Of a DNA stretch of 64,000 nt, positions 28,280 through 36,625 are shown piece by piece (within the stretch, counting starts at the first letter, position 1; every line of letters begins with the position of its first letter). The position numbers and the translations under genes are program-made. The notes below the pieces were generated by a model, which made no database searches, was not told the origin of the DNA, and saw only the letters and a program-made list of their open reading frames with translations. Source of the stretch: MVRE01 sp015660965 (GTDB taxonomy: Archaea > Halobacteriota > Methanomicrobia > Methanomicrobiales > Methanospirillaceae); assembly GCA_050015095.1 (NCBI GenBank), contig JBEKCC010000001.1, positions 434,001-498,000 on the forward strand. The letters run 5' to 3'.

Positions 28280-28332
28280 AATTGTATACTTTGGGCATGT
28301 GACCTTCACAAATCGGAGTTTTGACTTTATCC

Positions 28333-29628
28333 ATGTTTGAACGATTAAAAAATCTCATTAAATCTGAAAAACCTGCATCATTTCAGATCGGATTTGATGA
28401 GATTCCAAGTTGGCTTGATAATCGTGAAATTACTGTAACAGAGACGCTGGCAAAACAAACCAACACGCATATGAACAACATTCAATTATCAATCAATAAC
28501 CTCAAACAGACTATCCAGATATTTCGTGCAGCACAATACAATAAAGAAATTCATCCTAAATTGAAACGCATCGCGAAGAACACACTACCACAATTTATAA
28601 AATCAATGGAAACGGCACTTTCAAAACCACTACCTAAGGATATTGAGAGATTCTATTCTGCTGCTGCTGAAATCCTTAAAAATTGCATTAATAGTTCGAA
28701 AGGACAGGGAAAATACCTTCAAACGGTATTTCCTGATGAGATGAAATCCGTCAAAACTGGTATTGATGCAATTGGTCATGAGATTAACGAAATGACTGGC
28801 GGTCTTGCTCAATATCGCAGAGAGACTTCACAGATTTCTGATGCTAAAAAGACTTTTGGGGCACTTATTGATATAGAAAATGATACTCTTAAAGCTCAAG
28901 AGAAGCTCATTAGGATCGAGCAACGAATGCACGAGAACAGAATAAAGATTGATGTAATTGAAAAAGAACTTCAAATACTCGAGCATGATGTTGCTCATCA
29001 TACTTTATCTGAACAACGAAAAACACTTCAGAAATTGACCGAAGAATGTGAAGGAACGATTCGTCGATATTCAGTACTTTCGATGACTGCATCCCATGTA
29101 CTCCGAAAAGCAGAGAACGTTGCCCATAAACAACATAAGAATTCTGAAGAAAGAACTCTCAAGCATGCAATGGACCTTCTATCAGACCATGATGTTCCTA
29201 TCGTTGTAGATCTCGACGAGTCCCTCAAATTATCTTTACCATTAGTATTGCGAATGATTGAACGCGGGGAGATCATCCTCAAGAATAAAGAAGAGCGCAC
29301 TCTATTTTCGGGTCCAAACAAAATTATCGATGAGATTACAACCCTTCTAACCACACATGCCAATCAAAAGACACAATGTGAGTCTATCAAACAAGCACTT
29401 TGCTCACATCCTGTCATTTCCCGCAGTGAAAATTTTTCAAAAGAAAAAAATCATCTTGAAGCGCTCCTCCTCAAAGAGCAGCAGTCTCAAATCGAGTTAA
29501 ATGAGTGGTGCAACGAATTAAAACAAAATATACCTTCATTAAAACAGAAACTTGAAAAAACATTTGGGGAAATATCAGGGAATGACGTGCAGATTCAATA
29601 TCCCGATTATTTCACTCCTTCACAGTGA
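28333..29628 (+). CDS. Coiled-coil protein of unknown function
   Basis: A 431-aa protein dominated by long alpha-helical, charged heptad-like regions (about residues 40-130, 155-260 and 355-410), broken by a more globular part near residue 280-340 (SDHDVPIVVDLDESLKLSLPL). No signal peptide or membrane segment. No family recognised. I chose ATG 28333; a TTG at 28321 is possible. It is cytoplasmic in appearance and might be structural or SMC/tether-like. It follows nadM in the same direction after 53 bases, without clear functional link. The inverted repeat CATGCC...GGCATG (29661-29683) lies downstream but has no T run. Confidence 0.65.
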   Translation: MFERLKNLIKSEKPASFQIGFDEIPSWLDNREITVTETLAKQTNTHMNNIQLSINNLKQTIQIFRAAQYNKEIHPKLKRIAKNTLPQFIKSMETALSKPLPKDIERFYSAAAEILKNCINSSKGQGKYLQTVFPDEMKSVKTGIDAIGHEINEMTGGLAQYRRETSQISDAKKTFGALIDIENDTLKAQEKLIRIEQRMHENRIKIDVIEKELQILEHDVAHHTLSEQRKTLQKLTEECEGTIRRYSVLSMTASHVLRKAENVAHKQHKNSEERTLKHAMDLLSDHDVPIVVDLDESLKLSLPLVLRMIERGEIILKNKEERTLFSGPNKIIDEITTLLTTHANQKTQCESIKQALCSHPVISRSENFSKEKNHLEALLLKEQQSQIELNEWCNELKQNIPSLKQKLEKTFGEISGNDVQIQYPDYFTPSQ

Positions 29629-29649
29629 GGGTCATACCTGGAAAGAGCA

Positions 29650-29781
29650 TTAATACTCTTCATGCCCGGTCTCATCTGGCATGGAGAGTTCCTCATCTAT
29701 TCGTTGGATTAGCCGATTTATTGTATCCCGTGTCAGGTCTTCCTCAAGGTTTTGGGCTTTTATACTATACCACCTAGGCAA
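29650..29781 (-). CDS. Possible 43-codon ORF or gene remnant
   Basis: The frame from TTG 29781 to the TAA at 29650-29652 reads as plausible helical protein (KAQNLEEDLTRDTINRLIQR), ending DETGHEEY. It lies 65 bases downstream of the antitoxin-like gene on the same strand. No ATG or GTG and no ribosome site are available, and an in-frame TAG lies a few codons upstream of the TTG. It may be the tail of a decayed partner gene. Weak. Confidence 0.2.
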   Translation of the reverse strand: MPRWYSIKAQNLEEDLTRDTINRLIQRIDEELSMPDETGHEEY

Positions 29782-29846
29782 GGCGTGTTTCTAGATTTTT
29801 TTTTGATTTTAATCGCAGCAACATGGGAGAGAGGGTTCCACTTTAT

Positions 29847-30026
29847 CTACGTGAAATCTTCAAGCTCGAGTTGTTCATCTGGATATTCCAAATGCCAACC
29901 ATAGCAATCACGCAGCATTTGTGCGATAACGTCGCTGATGGTCATTTTACCATGTTTCAGCGCAACCAACGCCTCATACACTTCGGGGTCGATCTTTATA
30001 GATCGCCCCTCACCTGCACGAGGCAT
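29847..30026 (-). CDS. Small antitoxin-like (VapB/DUF7557-type) protein
   Basis: A 59-aa acidic protein beginning MPRAGEGRSIKIDPEVYEAL, with ALKHGKMTISDVIAQMLRDCYG after it: a short strand followed by two helices, the layout of ribbon-helix-helix or VapB-like archaeal antitoxins. ATG 30026 is chosen over a longer frame from 30137 because TATA and palindrome sequences lie just in front of it and the upstream part reads as non-coding. No toxin gene of the PIN/VapC or RelE type is next to it. The acidic tail (PDEQLELEDF) is typical of toxin-neutralising ends. Function inferred. Confidence 0.6.
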   Translation of the reverse strand: MPRAGEGRSIKIDPEVYEALVALKHGKMTISDVIAQMLRDCYGWHLEYPDEQLELEDFT

Positions 30027-30028
30027 AA

Positions 30029-30056
30029 TTACCACTGGGTGGTAAGGGTATATAAA
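30029..30056 (-). promoter_or_regulatory. TATA box plus perfect palindrome in front of the antitoxin-like gene
   Basis: On the minus strand TTTATATAC (30048-30056) is followed by TTACCAC-CCA-GTGGTAA (30029-30045), a perfect 7-bp inverted repeat with a 3-base spacer, and the ATG comes three bases later. The expected transcription start falls at the palindrome's end, so the mRNA is leaderless. A protein bound there would block transcription initiation; autorepression by the encoded protein is the obvious guess. Confidence 0.55.
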
Positions 30057-30133
30057 TTTTCTGTGAAAATACGTCAAAACTGGCCGATTTTGAACTAAAA
30101 AATTAATTATCAATTCCGTTTGGAAATCCCATT

Positions 30134-30883
30134 TCATTCAAGTCTAATGAAAGTAAATGTTTTAAAATCAGTGTATGCAAATTCAGGTCGTTCACCATGA
30201 CACTCACCTATACGAAAGATTGTTGGTACATCAAGAAGCACCCGCGATATATACAACGCATCAAGTCTTTTAAAAGATCCTTCAATCGGGGAAAATTCCA
30301 GTTTGTAGTTTTTTATTCCTTGAGGAGTGCTCTGGCAACAAATCGAAGTATGTTGGTGTCCGCAACAGAGATGACTTAGATTCCGAGAACGTAAGGCAGC
30401 AAACGCCATATCAGGTGTATAATGATATCCGGTAAAAAATTCACCAGATTCTCTTCCTAAACGCTGCCAACATTTGAGATTGAGAGTGGATGTCCCTATC
30501 TCTAATGGTCCACCATGCACAAAGAGCATGGAATCATGGACCCATTCCATCGGCATTCCTGTAAATATAGATAGTAACGGTGATCCTCGTAGCTCTTCAT
30601 GTCGATACAAACTTTCGCTATCGCTTCCGCTAACAAGAAGCCCATTTAGAAAGGCATGGTCATGATTTCCAAGCACTGAAATTAAACGGTATTCTTTTCC
30701 GAGTGCAATTACGTTTTCGAGGGCTTCTTTCGGTTGATTACCACGATGAAGGACATCCCCCAGATTAACTACTACGTCAATAGGTCCAAAATAATCTCGA
30801 AAAGCCGGTTTTTTTATGCAGGAAGTAAGTGCGGCAATAGCATAAGCATCGGCGTGCACATCGGAAAAGATAACGGCACCCAT
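30134..30883 (-). CDS. Calcineurin-like metallophosphoesterase
   Basis: A 249-aa metallophosphoesterase. The metal-binding motifs occur in order: FSDVHADAYA (DxH), NLGDVLHRG (GDxxxRG type), VLGNHDHA (GNHD), LFVHGGP (H) and CCGHQHTS (GHxH). Such enzymes hydrolyse phosphodiesters or phosphomonoesters of nucleotides, proteins or signalling molecules, using two metal ions. It is cytoplasmic, with no signal peptide. It is the gene upstream of the antitoxin-like gene on the same strand, but that one has its own promoter, so a link is doubtful. Confidence 0.88.
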   Translation of the reverse strand: MGAVIFSDVHADAYAIAALTSCIKKPAFRDYFGPIDVVVNLGDVLHRGNQPKEALENVIALGKEYRLISVLGNHDHAFLNGLLVSGSDSESLYRHEELRGSPLLSIFTGMPMEWVHDSMLFVHGGPLEIGTSTLNLKCWQRLGRESGEFFTGYHYTPDMAFAALRSRNLSHLCCGHQHTSICCQSTPQGIKNYKLEFSPIEGSFKRLDALYISRVLLDVPTIFRIGECHGERPEFAYTDFKTFTFIRLE

Positions 30884-31033
30884 AGCAGTTGATAGCTATT
30901 TGGTATTGCCTCTTCTTATAAACACGGGATCAGAACATGGGTATTCCCTAGATTCAAAAAATGTCGCTAAAAAATTTGCAAACTTAGGTTATGTTCATTG
31001 CATAAGCGTGCTAATATTTCCAAGGAACTCCCG

Positions 31034-31885
31034 ATGGATATTAAGACGGCAATAATCCCTTCAGAACGAAACAAACGCATTCTGACATATGCAATTCCTA
31101 TTGTTTCATTTGGAGGTATTCTTATTGCCGTCTTACTCCAACGAGTTGGAGTTATTAACGATGCTGGCTCGTTTGCATGGGGGTGCGTTGCAGGTGCGTT
31201 TTTACTTGGTTACCTTGCTTATAAAACTCCTAAAAAGGACATTGTGGCGCTCTGTGCCCCGCTCTATGCAATACTCATCTTTCTTGCATCAGTGGAGTTT
31301 ACCCCAACTTTATTGTTGCAATTTCTGTTCGCCATTAGCATTACCATCGTATTGGTCCGGCTGAACATAAGATTCGGTTCATCGGAGGATGCCAAAGGAG
31401 GATCTAATTCTATGGAAAAATTTCTGCATGATTATATCGAGAAAATAAAACCGGAATTCAAAAATATTCAGAGAAAAACTGCCCATAAGATAGCTTCTGC
31501 ATTTCTAAGCTTCAAATTTGGACTCTATCAGAATACTATTGAAGAATGTAGACTTGCACGTTCACAATTACCAGATGGAGAAACGTACAATGTACTCAAA
31601 AAAGCTCTTAAGATTGTCCAATTAAATTCAGAAGACCTTGAAAACGCACAAGTAAGGCCTAATACAAGCTTATCGTTTTCTGAAAGTGAACGCCCCTTTA
31701 TTGCTATTAACCTCCCACCGGAAAAAATTGAAGACGCAGGTTCACTAGACCTCGATAACGCACTTATATTACTCTATGCAGTTGCAAAAAATACATCACA
31801 AGATGATGATCAGGCACTGGATGAGCATCAAAATTTTGCGATTAAGATCCTCTCCTCTTACAAAATGGCACTTGGAATATTTTGA
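31034..31885 (+). CDS. Membrane protein with soluble C-terminal domain, unknown function
   Basis: A 283-aa protein. Four hydrophobic helices occupy about residues 16-110 (for example FGGILIAVLLQRV and LCAPLYAILIFLASV), followed by a hydrophilic helical domain of about 170 residues facing the cytoplasm or exterior. I chose ATG 31034 because AAGGA sits seven bases before it; a TTG at 30998 would add 12 residues that look non-coding. No family recognised. It stands alone between divergent and convergent neighbours. Confidence 0.65.
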   Translation: MDIKTAIIPSERNKRILTYAIPIVSFGGILIAVLLQRVGVINDAGSFAWGCVAGAFLLGYLAYKTPKKDIVALCAPLYAILIFLASVEFTPTLLLQFLFAISITIVLVRLNIRFGSSEDAKGGSNSMEKFLHDYIEKIKPEFKNIQRKTAHKIASAFLSFKFGLYQNTIEECRLARSQLPDGETYNVLKKALKIVQLNSEDLENAQVRPNTSLSFSESERPFIAINLPPEKIEDAGSLDLDNALILLYAVAKNTSQDDDQALDEHQNFAIKILSSYKMALGIF

Positions 31886-32031
31886 GGATAAGGTATTAAA
31901 AAAGGCATATACATCATGTCAATTTTTTCTATAACTGAACTTTCAATACATCATACAAGGAGTGCTGAAAATTCCTAAATCTAAATGTATTATAATTTAA
32001 AACACCGACACCGTGTGTTTAAGTGAAAATA

Positions 32032-32065
32032 TTTTGGCAATGATGGAAAAATGCAACTGCCAAAA
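32032..32065. terminator. Hairpin between convergent genes
   Basis: TTTTGGCA (32032-32039) and TGCCAAAA (32058-32065) form a perfect 8-bp stem with an 18-base loop, followed by a T run on the plus strand (32067-32072). It lies in the 206-base gap between two convergent genes and could end transcription from both sides. Nothing coding was seen in this gap. Confidence 0.45.
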
Positions 32066-32091
32066 ATTTTTTAAAAATGAGAAGTTTGAGA

Positions 32092-32412
32092 TTAAAGCGA
32101 ATCGACACTTATTCCAGTGAAGTCCTGCGAGAGCTCCTTCACTTGTTTGACACCAAACGCAGTCTGGATAGCAGTCAGTTCAATTTGGAGAGCCACATCG
32201 CACATGTAGTCAAGAATATCTACAGAGAGTTCTTTGTTTTGTTTACTCTTGCGTAGTTGATCAACAAGATGCGTCATCTTATCTGGAGACTCCATTCGGA
32301 GTTTTGCTACGCTTATAACACACATGTAGATTCGTGATAGGTTACGATCAGTTCCGGTAATAGTGTCAAAAAAATTCTTTATTACTTGCGCCTGGTAGAT
32401 TTCTGCTCCCAT
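32092..32412 (-). CDS. Small hypothetical protein
   Basis: A 106-aa soluble, mainly helical protein (IKNFFDTITGTDRNLSRIYM, then KMTHLVDQLRKSKQN). No signal peptide, membrane helix or metal motif, and I recognise no family. The ATG at 32412 is preceded by AGGGGGTGA (GGTG ribosome site), which supports it as a real gene. It lies 157 bases downstream of the YchF-like GTPase on the same strand; the gap holds only AT-rich sequence. Confidence 0.6.
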   Translation of the reverse strand: MGAEIYQAQVIKNFFDTITGTDRNLSRIYMCVISVAKLRMESPDKMTHLVDQLRKSKQNKELSVDILDYMCDVALQIELTAIQTAFGVKQVKELSQDFTGISVDSL

Positions 32413-32569
32413 TACTTCACCCCCTGCCTTTTTGAGGTAAATCTCCTATTTAACACATCTCTTTAAAAACTTTGTGGAGAAATGGGGGTTTTAACAGGAA
32501 AATAATCAATTTTAAGCGAGATTTTTGAATAGAGCGGCAGGATTGTCTGACGAAGAGATGCTTTTTGTC

Positions 32570-33739
32570 TTACTTTGCCGTGCTAACAATGCGGATAATA
32601 TCCCCATCTTTCAATTGATGGCTTTCTTTGATCCGCATTTTAGTTCTGGCATCGATTGCATATAAAAAACTTTTTCCAATATCGGTATGCACCATGAATG
32701 CCAGATCATGAGGTGTCGATCCTTTACGCATCAGAAATGCGTCTGGCAGTATCTGCCCCTTTTTGTCACAATAATGATTCTCATCCTCTACCGGATATAC
32801 AACAATCATATTTAGCAACTCAAAAACCGCACGATTGATCGCTTGTTGAACACCCGTCCCACCATATTTCTTTATTATATCAGCTATCTTTGCGAGACCC
32901 GCCTTTTGAACATTAGACAATGCACTTTCATTCACAACCTTAAACACCAAATCACCGGGAAGATAACTAATAATATGAGCAGCTGCTGCGTTTCTGAGGG
33001 CGAGTTCAGATACTGCACTGACAAAAACTACATTTTGTGCACTCAATTTTCTATGTAACAATTCTGGAACTTCATCGACCTTGTTCCCAACCACAAGCAT
33101 TGGCTTTGATACTTTTACGAACTCCGCACAAAAAGGTATGAGATCCTCCATTTTTGCGTGTACCAGGTCGATCTTATGAAGATGTTCTGCATCTCGAACG
33201 TCTTCAGGAGTGATGCCAAGTCCTGTAAAGACCTCAGCGATTGCCTCGTAGATGGAGAATCCCTTGACTTGCGCTTGACGATTCAGTTTAGCCCAATGCT
33301 TGTCAAGTATTCCATAGACCCACATAGTCATCTCAAAACCGAGGAATTTGATATCTTCAGAAGGATCGTGGTTTCCAACACCAACAGGATTACCTTCGCT
33401 ATCAGTTCCCCCACTCGCATCCACAATGTGTAGGATTGCATTTGCCTGTCTCAAGTGATCGAGAAATTGGTTTCCCAATCCCTTGCCCTTATGTGCATCA
33501 GGAACGAGTCCTGCTACATCAATTAGGTTTACTGGAACGAAGCGGTTCCCATCAACACATTTTCCGCATACGAGGTTTAATTCTCTACAGGGACATTTGG
33601 ACCGAACGTATGCAACGCCGAAGTTCGGGTTGATAGTCGTAAATGGATAGTTGGCAATCTCAGCGTTCGCCATAGTAGCTGCTTTAAAAAAGGTCGATTT
33701 TCCACAATTGGGTTTTCCTGCAAGCGCCAGTGTAATCAT
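32570..33739 (-). CDS. YchF/OBG-type GTPase (archaeal)
   Basis: A 389-aa P-loop GTPase. G1 is GKPNCGKST, G3 is NLIDVAGLV, and the NKVD element (VVGNKVDEV) is G4. A Cys cluster (CPCRELNLVCGKC) follows the switch I region, as in archaeal members, and the C-terminal TGS domain occupies about the last 80 residues (KDGDIIRIV). Such GTPases are thought to act in ribosome or RNA-related functions. ATG 33739 follows GGGGTGGGATACA, a good ribosome site; an ATG 15 bases upstream is less likely. Confidence 0.9.
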   Translation of the reverse strand: MITLALAGKPNCGKSTFFKAATMANAEIANYPFTTINPNFGVAYVRSKCPCRELNLVCGKCVDGNRFVPVNLIDVAGLVPDAHKGKGLGNQFLDHLRQANAILHIVDASGGTDSEGNPVGVGNHDPSEDIKFLGFEMTMWVYGILDKHWAKLNRQAQVKGFSIYEAIAEVFTGLGITPEDVRDAEHLHKIDLVHAKMEDLIPFCAEFVKVSKPMLVVGNKVDEVPELLHRKLSAQNVVFVSAVSELALRNAAAAHIISYLPGDLVFKVVNESALSNVQKAGLAKIADIIKKYGGTGVQQAINRAVFELLNMIVVYPVEDENHYCDKKGQILPDAFLMRKGSTPHDLAFMVHTDIGKSFLYAIDARTKMRIKESHQLKDGDIIRIVSTAK

Positions 33740-33832
33740 TGTATCCCACCCCATTAATCTGAACCAAGTAATTATTTGTGTAAGTAACAGAACCTGACAA
33801 AGCTTTTCTTGCCTGTTTATTAAAATGTAAGT

Positions 33833-34423
33833 ATGGCATTTGTTCGCAAAAATATCTATTATTTTGATGCCCCGGGTAAAGGAAATACAGAGAATGCAAT
33901 CCGGTTTGCGGTTGAGCGGGCAAAAGAACTCAATATAACCAAGATATTAGTGGCAAGTACATCTGGTGAAACGGCACGTAAATGCTTCAAAGAGACTAGT
34001 AAGGAAGGTTTGTCCTTGATTGTCGTTACCCATGTTTTTGGTTTTTCAAAACCTGGAGAATGGGAATTTGATACAAAAATTGCTGAAGATCTTAAAAAAC
34101 AAGGGGTCATAATTGTCACAGGTACTCATGCTCTTTCAGGACTCGAACGAGCGATTTCTCGATCTCCTAAGATAGGCGGTGGTTCACGTACCGAAGCGAT
34201 AGCTGAGGGATTGCGGCGCGTTGTCGCAGTAGGGCTCAAGGTAGCAGTGGAATGTGTATTGATCGCTGCAGATCAAGGGGCGATTGGGGTAAATGAAGAG
34301 GTTATCGGGATCGGCGGTACAATGAGCGGTGCGGATACTGTGTGCGTGATCCGCCCCGCATACACAGCGAACTTTTTTGATCTACAAGTACGTGAGATCG
34401 TCGCCATGCCGAGGGTTCGCTAA
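33833..34423 (+). CDS. Stand-alone pyruvate kinase C-terminal-type domain protein
   Basis: A 196-aa protein matching the alpha/beta domain found at the C-terminus of pyruvate kinases (PK_C fold) with no catalytic barrel. Features are NTENAIRFAVERAKEL, ILVASTSGETARKC, and a later GGTMSGADTVCVIRP. It cannot act as pyruvate kinase. Homologues are widespread as single-domain archaeal proteins, so a ligand-binding or regulatory role is likely. It is divergent from the GTPase and followed after two bases by a membrane protein. Confidence 0.8.
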   Translation: MAFVRKNIYYFDAPGKGNTENAIRFAVERAKELNITKILVASTSGETARKCFKETSKEGLSLIVVTHVFGFSKPGEWEFDTKIAEDLKKQGVIIVTGTHALSGLERAISRSPKIGGGSRTEAIAEGLRRVVAVGLKVAVECVLIAADQGAIGVNEEVIGIGGTMSGADTVCVIRPAYTANFFDLQVREIVAMPRVR

Positions 34424-34425
34424 TC

Positions 34426-35265
34426 ATGTCTTTATTAGCGCTCAAAGAAACCATTAATCTCCTCATGCGATCACCGCTGCTATTTATACCAGGTGCCATA
34501 ACTGGAGTTCTTGCAGTGATTGTATGGCTTGTTTTGATCCAAGCCGGCACCTTTTTTACAAGCCGGCTTTTGATTCTATTTTTATTAGTTGCACTGTTTT
34601 TCATCATCGGCTTACTTGTAGCAATAAAAAAGAATGTAGTAACCCTTGAGGGGCTATTCTCTGACGGTATCTCTTACTATTTCAAAGTACTCGTACCCAC
34701 ACTTGTGATCGTATTCGGTATCCTTCTCATATTCATCATGGTTGTTCTTACACTCACACTTATAGGTGCAACACCAGCTGCTGCACTTCTCTCCTTTTTA
34801 GTTATTGCGGTCATATTACCGACTTATATTCTTACTTTTTTTTATGATACTGCTGCTGTCTTTGAAGGGAAAAAAGTATTCGAATCTCTACATCGAAGCA
34901 TCGAGGTTGTAACCGCTAATCTAACAGAAGTAATTCTCTTTTTTATCGGATGTATAGTAATTATACTTTCTATAAGCTTCGCGTTTCTTGTAATTTGGTC
35001 TGCATTTCTTGCTGACCGACTCGAACCGATTACAAAGTTTAACGAAACCCAGTTACAATCGTTGAGTCCGAATCAACTCACCATGATGATTGGAACAGAT
35101 GGTATTTGGATTACAACAGTTCTCATATTTTGCTGGGTGACCATACTTATCCCCTTTATTTACACATATAAGGCATGTTTTTACCGTTTGATTGTTGGCG
35201 GAACCACTCCAATCCAACAACAAATGGGAGAGTTTGACAGCAAGGGACGTTGGTATAAGTATTGA
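34426..35265 (+). CDS. Polytopic membrane protein of unknown function
   Basis: A 279-aa protein with six strongly hydrophobic helices (for example LFIPGAITGVLAVIVWLVLI and LLILFLLVALFFIIGLLVAI), and a loop near residue 200 facing outward. It resembles the membrane domain of glycerophosphodiester phosphodiesterase-type or DUF7847-like proteins only in layout. It begins two bases after the PK_C gene, so the two are probably co-transcribed. Function unknown. Confidence 0.7.
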   Translation: MSLLALKETINLLMRSPLLFIPGAITGVLAVIVWLVLIQAGTFFTSRLLILFLLVALFFIIGLLVAIKKNVVTLEGLFSDGISYYFKVLVPTLVIVFGILLIFIMVVLTLTLIGATPAAALLSFLVIAVILPTYILTFFYDTAAVFEGKKVFESLHRSIEVVTANLTEVILFFIGCIVIILSISFAFLVIWSAFLADRLEPITKFNETQLQSLSPNQLTMMIGTDGIWITTVLIFCWVTILIPFIYTYKACFYRLIVGGTTPIQQQMGEFDSKGRWYKY

Positions 35266-35285
35266 ACAAAATACAAAATCCTAAA

Positions 35286-36488
35286 TTAAATTTTTAAAAA
35301 TAAAAATAACCAAACTGCAAATATCCCACCACCGATAGTTGCTAACAGGTTCGTCCCTGCATTACCCACAAATCCGTGGTTCTCAAGTGTTGCACCAACA
35401 ATACTATCGATATTTGTCCCAACTATACCAGCAATTGTACAAACAAGCACCATCTCTGGTGTTATTACATTCAGAAGAAGTGCAACAAGGCAGACAATAG
35501 ACGCACCAACGAATGCGATAAGTTCTCCTGTTATTGTGATACCCCCATTTGTCCCAATTGGAACTTTCTTCATCGTTGTGATCATGTGGGGGGTTCCTCC
35601 AGTAACACCGATCTCGCTTGCCATTGTATCTGCTGTAGCGGTCGCAACACATCCAATGTAAAGGATAATAAACTCTGGTCTAACGAAAACTCCATATAAA
35701 ACTGCTGCCGCTGCGGCTACAATCCCGTTTGCAAAGACATTGCGGTAACCTCGCGCCCCACTATGTCCTTGCTCAATACCTAGTTTCCTCTTGAAATCGT
35801 ACTTGTATCTTGTTGAAATTGATCCGAGGATGAAAAATGCAAGCATTATAAAAAACCAGCGAGCATCAGCAAAGACGATAAGGATAATACCGATGAGCGC
35901 AGCGGAAAAAAGTCCAGAGAGGTCAGCAGTTTTGAATCGAAATGCAAAATATCCAAAAGCAAAGGCGACAATAACTGCGATGACCACCATCTGTAAATCG
36001 GCCTTATAGTTCAGTTCATCAATCAAGTACATCGTCATGGCTATGCCGAGAGCCTCGATGACTAACGAATCCTCATATTTTAACAAGATTACTTTGAGTA
36101 ATACCGCTACCACAAGCCCAAAAATGATCGTAAGTGGTACGAATTTGTGGAGGTATACCATCAGTAGCACTGCGGCCCAAGCGGTAGAAATGATGTAATA
36201 GAGGTAAGTGTTCAGATCATCCGCACCAGTGCCAAAAACAATTTCACCGACAACCAATATAGCCAGAGTACAGGAGAAGAAAAAAAGAGGAAGAAGTCCA
36301 AGACCGTAGAGTGCAGCAAGAACAAAAAAAGAATATGAAATGTATTTTGTTTCAAAGAAACGGTAGAGAACAAGTGAAAAAAAGATTACAACAAGCGCCA
36401 TGAGCCATGCAGGTTGCAAAAGAGGGGCAATTATAATACTGAAAAATGCGAGAATACCTGCGAGCAACAATCCGTGGTGCCGTTCCAT
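35286..36488 (-). CDS. DUF92 family membrane protein
   Basis: A 400-aa membrane protein with about ten helices. The C-terminal half has the DUF92/TIGR00297 features: ADARWFFIMLAFFILGS, GYRNVFANGI, ATATADTMASEIG and GTNGGITITG. Plant and cyanobacterial relatives include phytyl-phosphate kinase (VTE6), so a CTP-dependent polyprenyl-phosphate kinase role is conceivable in archaeal lipid metabolism, but it is not shown here. It stands alone, convergent with the membrane gene before it and divergent from valS. Confidence 0.8.
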   Translation of the reverse strand: MERHHGLLLAGILAFFSIIIAPLLQPAWLMALVVIFFSLVLYRFFETKYISYSFFVLAALYGLGLLPLFFFSCTLAILVVGEIVFGTGADDLNTYLYYIISTAWAAVLLMVYLHKFVPLTIIFGLVVAVLLKVILLKYEDSLVIEALGIAMTMYLIDELNYKADLQMVVIAVIVAFAFGYFAFRFKTADLSGLFSAALIGIILIVFADARWFFIMLAFFILGSISTRYKYDFKRKLGIEQGHSGARGYRNVFANGIVAAAAAVLYGVFVRPEFIILYIGCVATATADTMASEIGVTGGTPHMITTMKKVPIGTNGGITITGELIAFVGASIVCLVALLLNVITPEMVLVCTIAGIVGTNIDSIVGATLENHGFVGNAGTNLLATIGGGIFAVWLFLFLKI

Positions 36489-36625
36489 TGTCGTAGTATG
36501 GGTACTCAGATAACAAGAATTTGTTTATCCAAACCCACATCTATTTGAGGACACACCGAGGGGTACAAAAAACACTGTAAAATTTTCGATTAGTATATGT
36601 GATTTCACGACCAATCACCTGCGAA

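Noticed and set aside
29661..29683. CATGCC...GGCATG hairpin after the coiled-coil gene
   Set aside because: A 6-bp stem with an 11-base loop and no T run; could arise by chance, so not listed as a terminator.
35376..35699. Cys/Asn-rich plus-strand frame opposite the DUF92 gene
   Set aside because: Its odd composition (CNKADNR, HRCDHVGG) is the complement of membrane-protein codons; it is a shadow.
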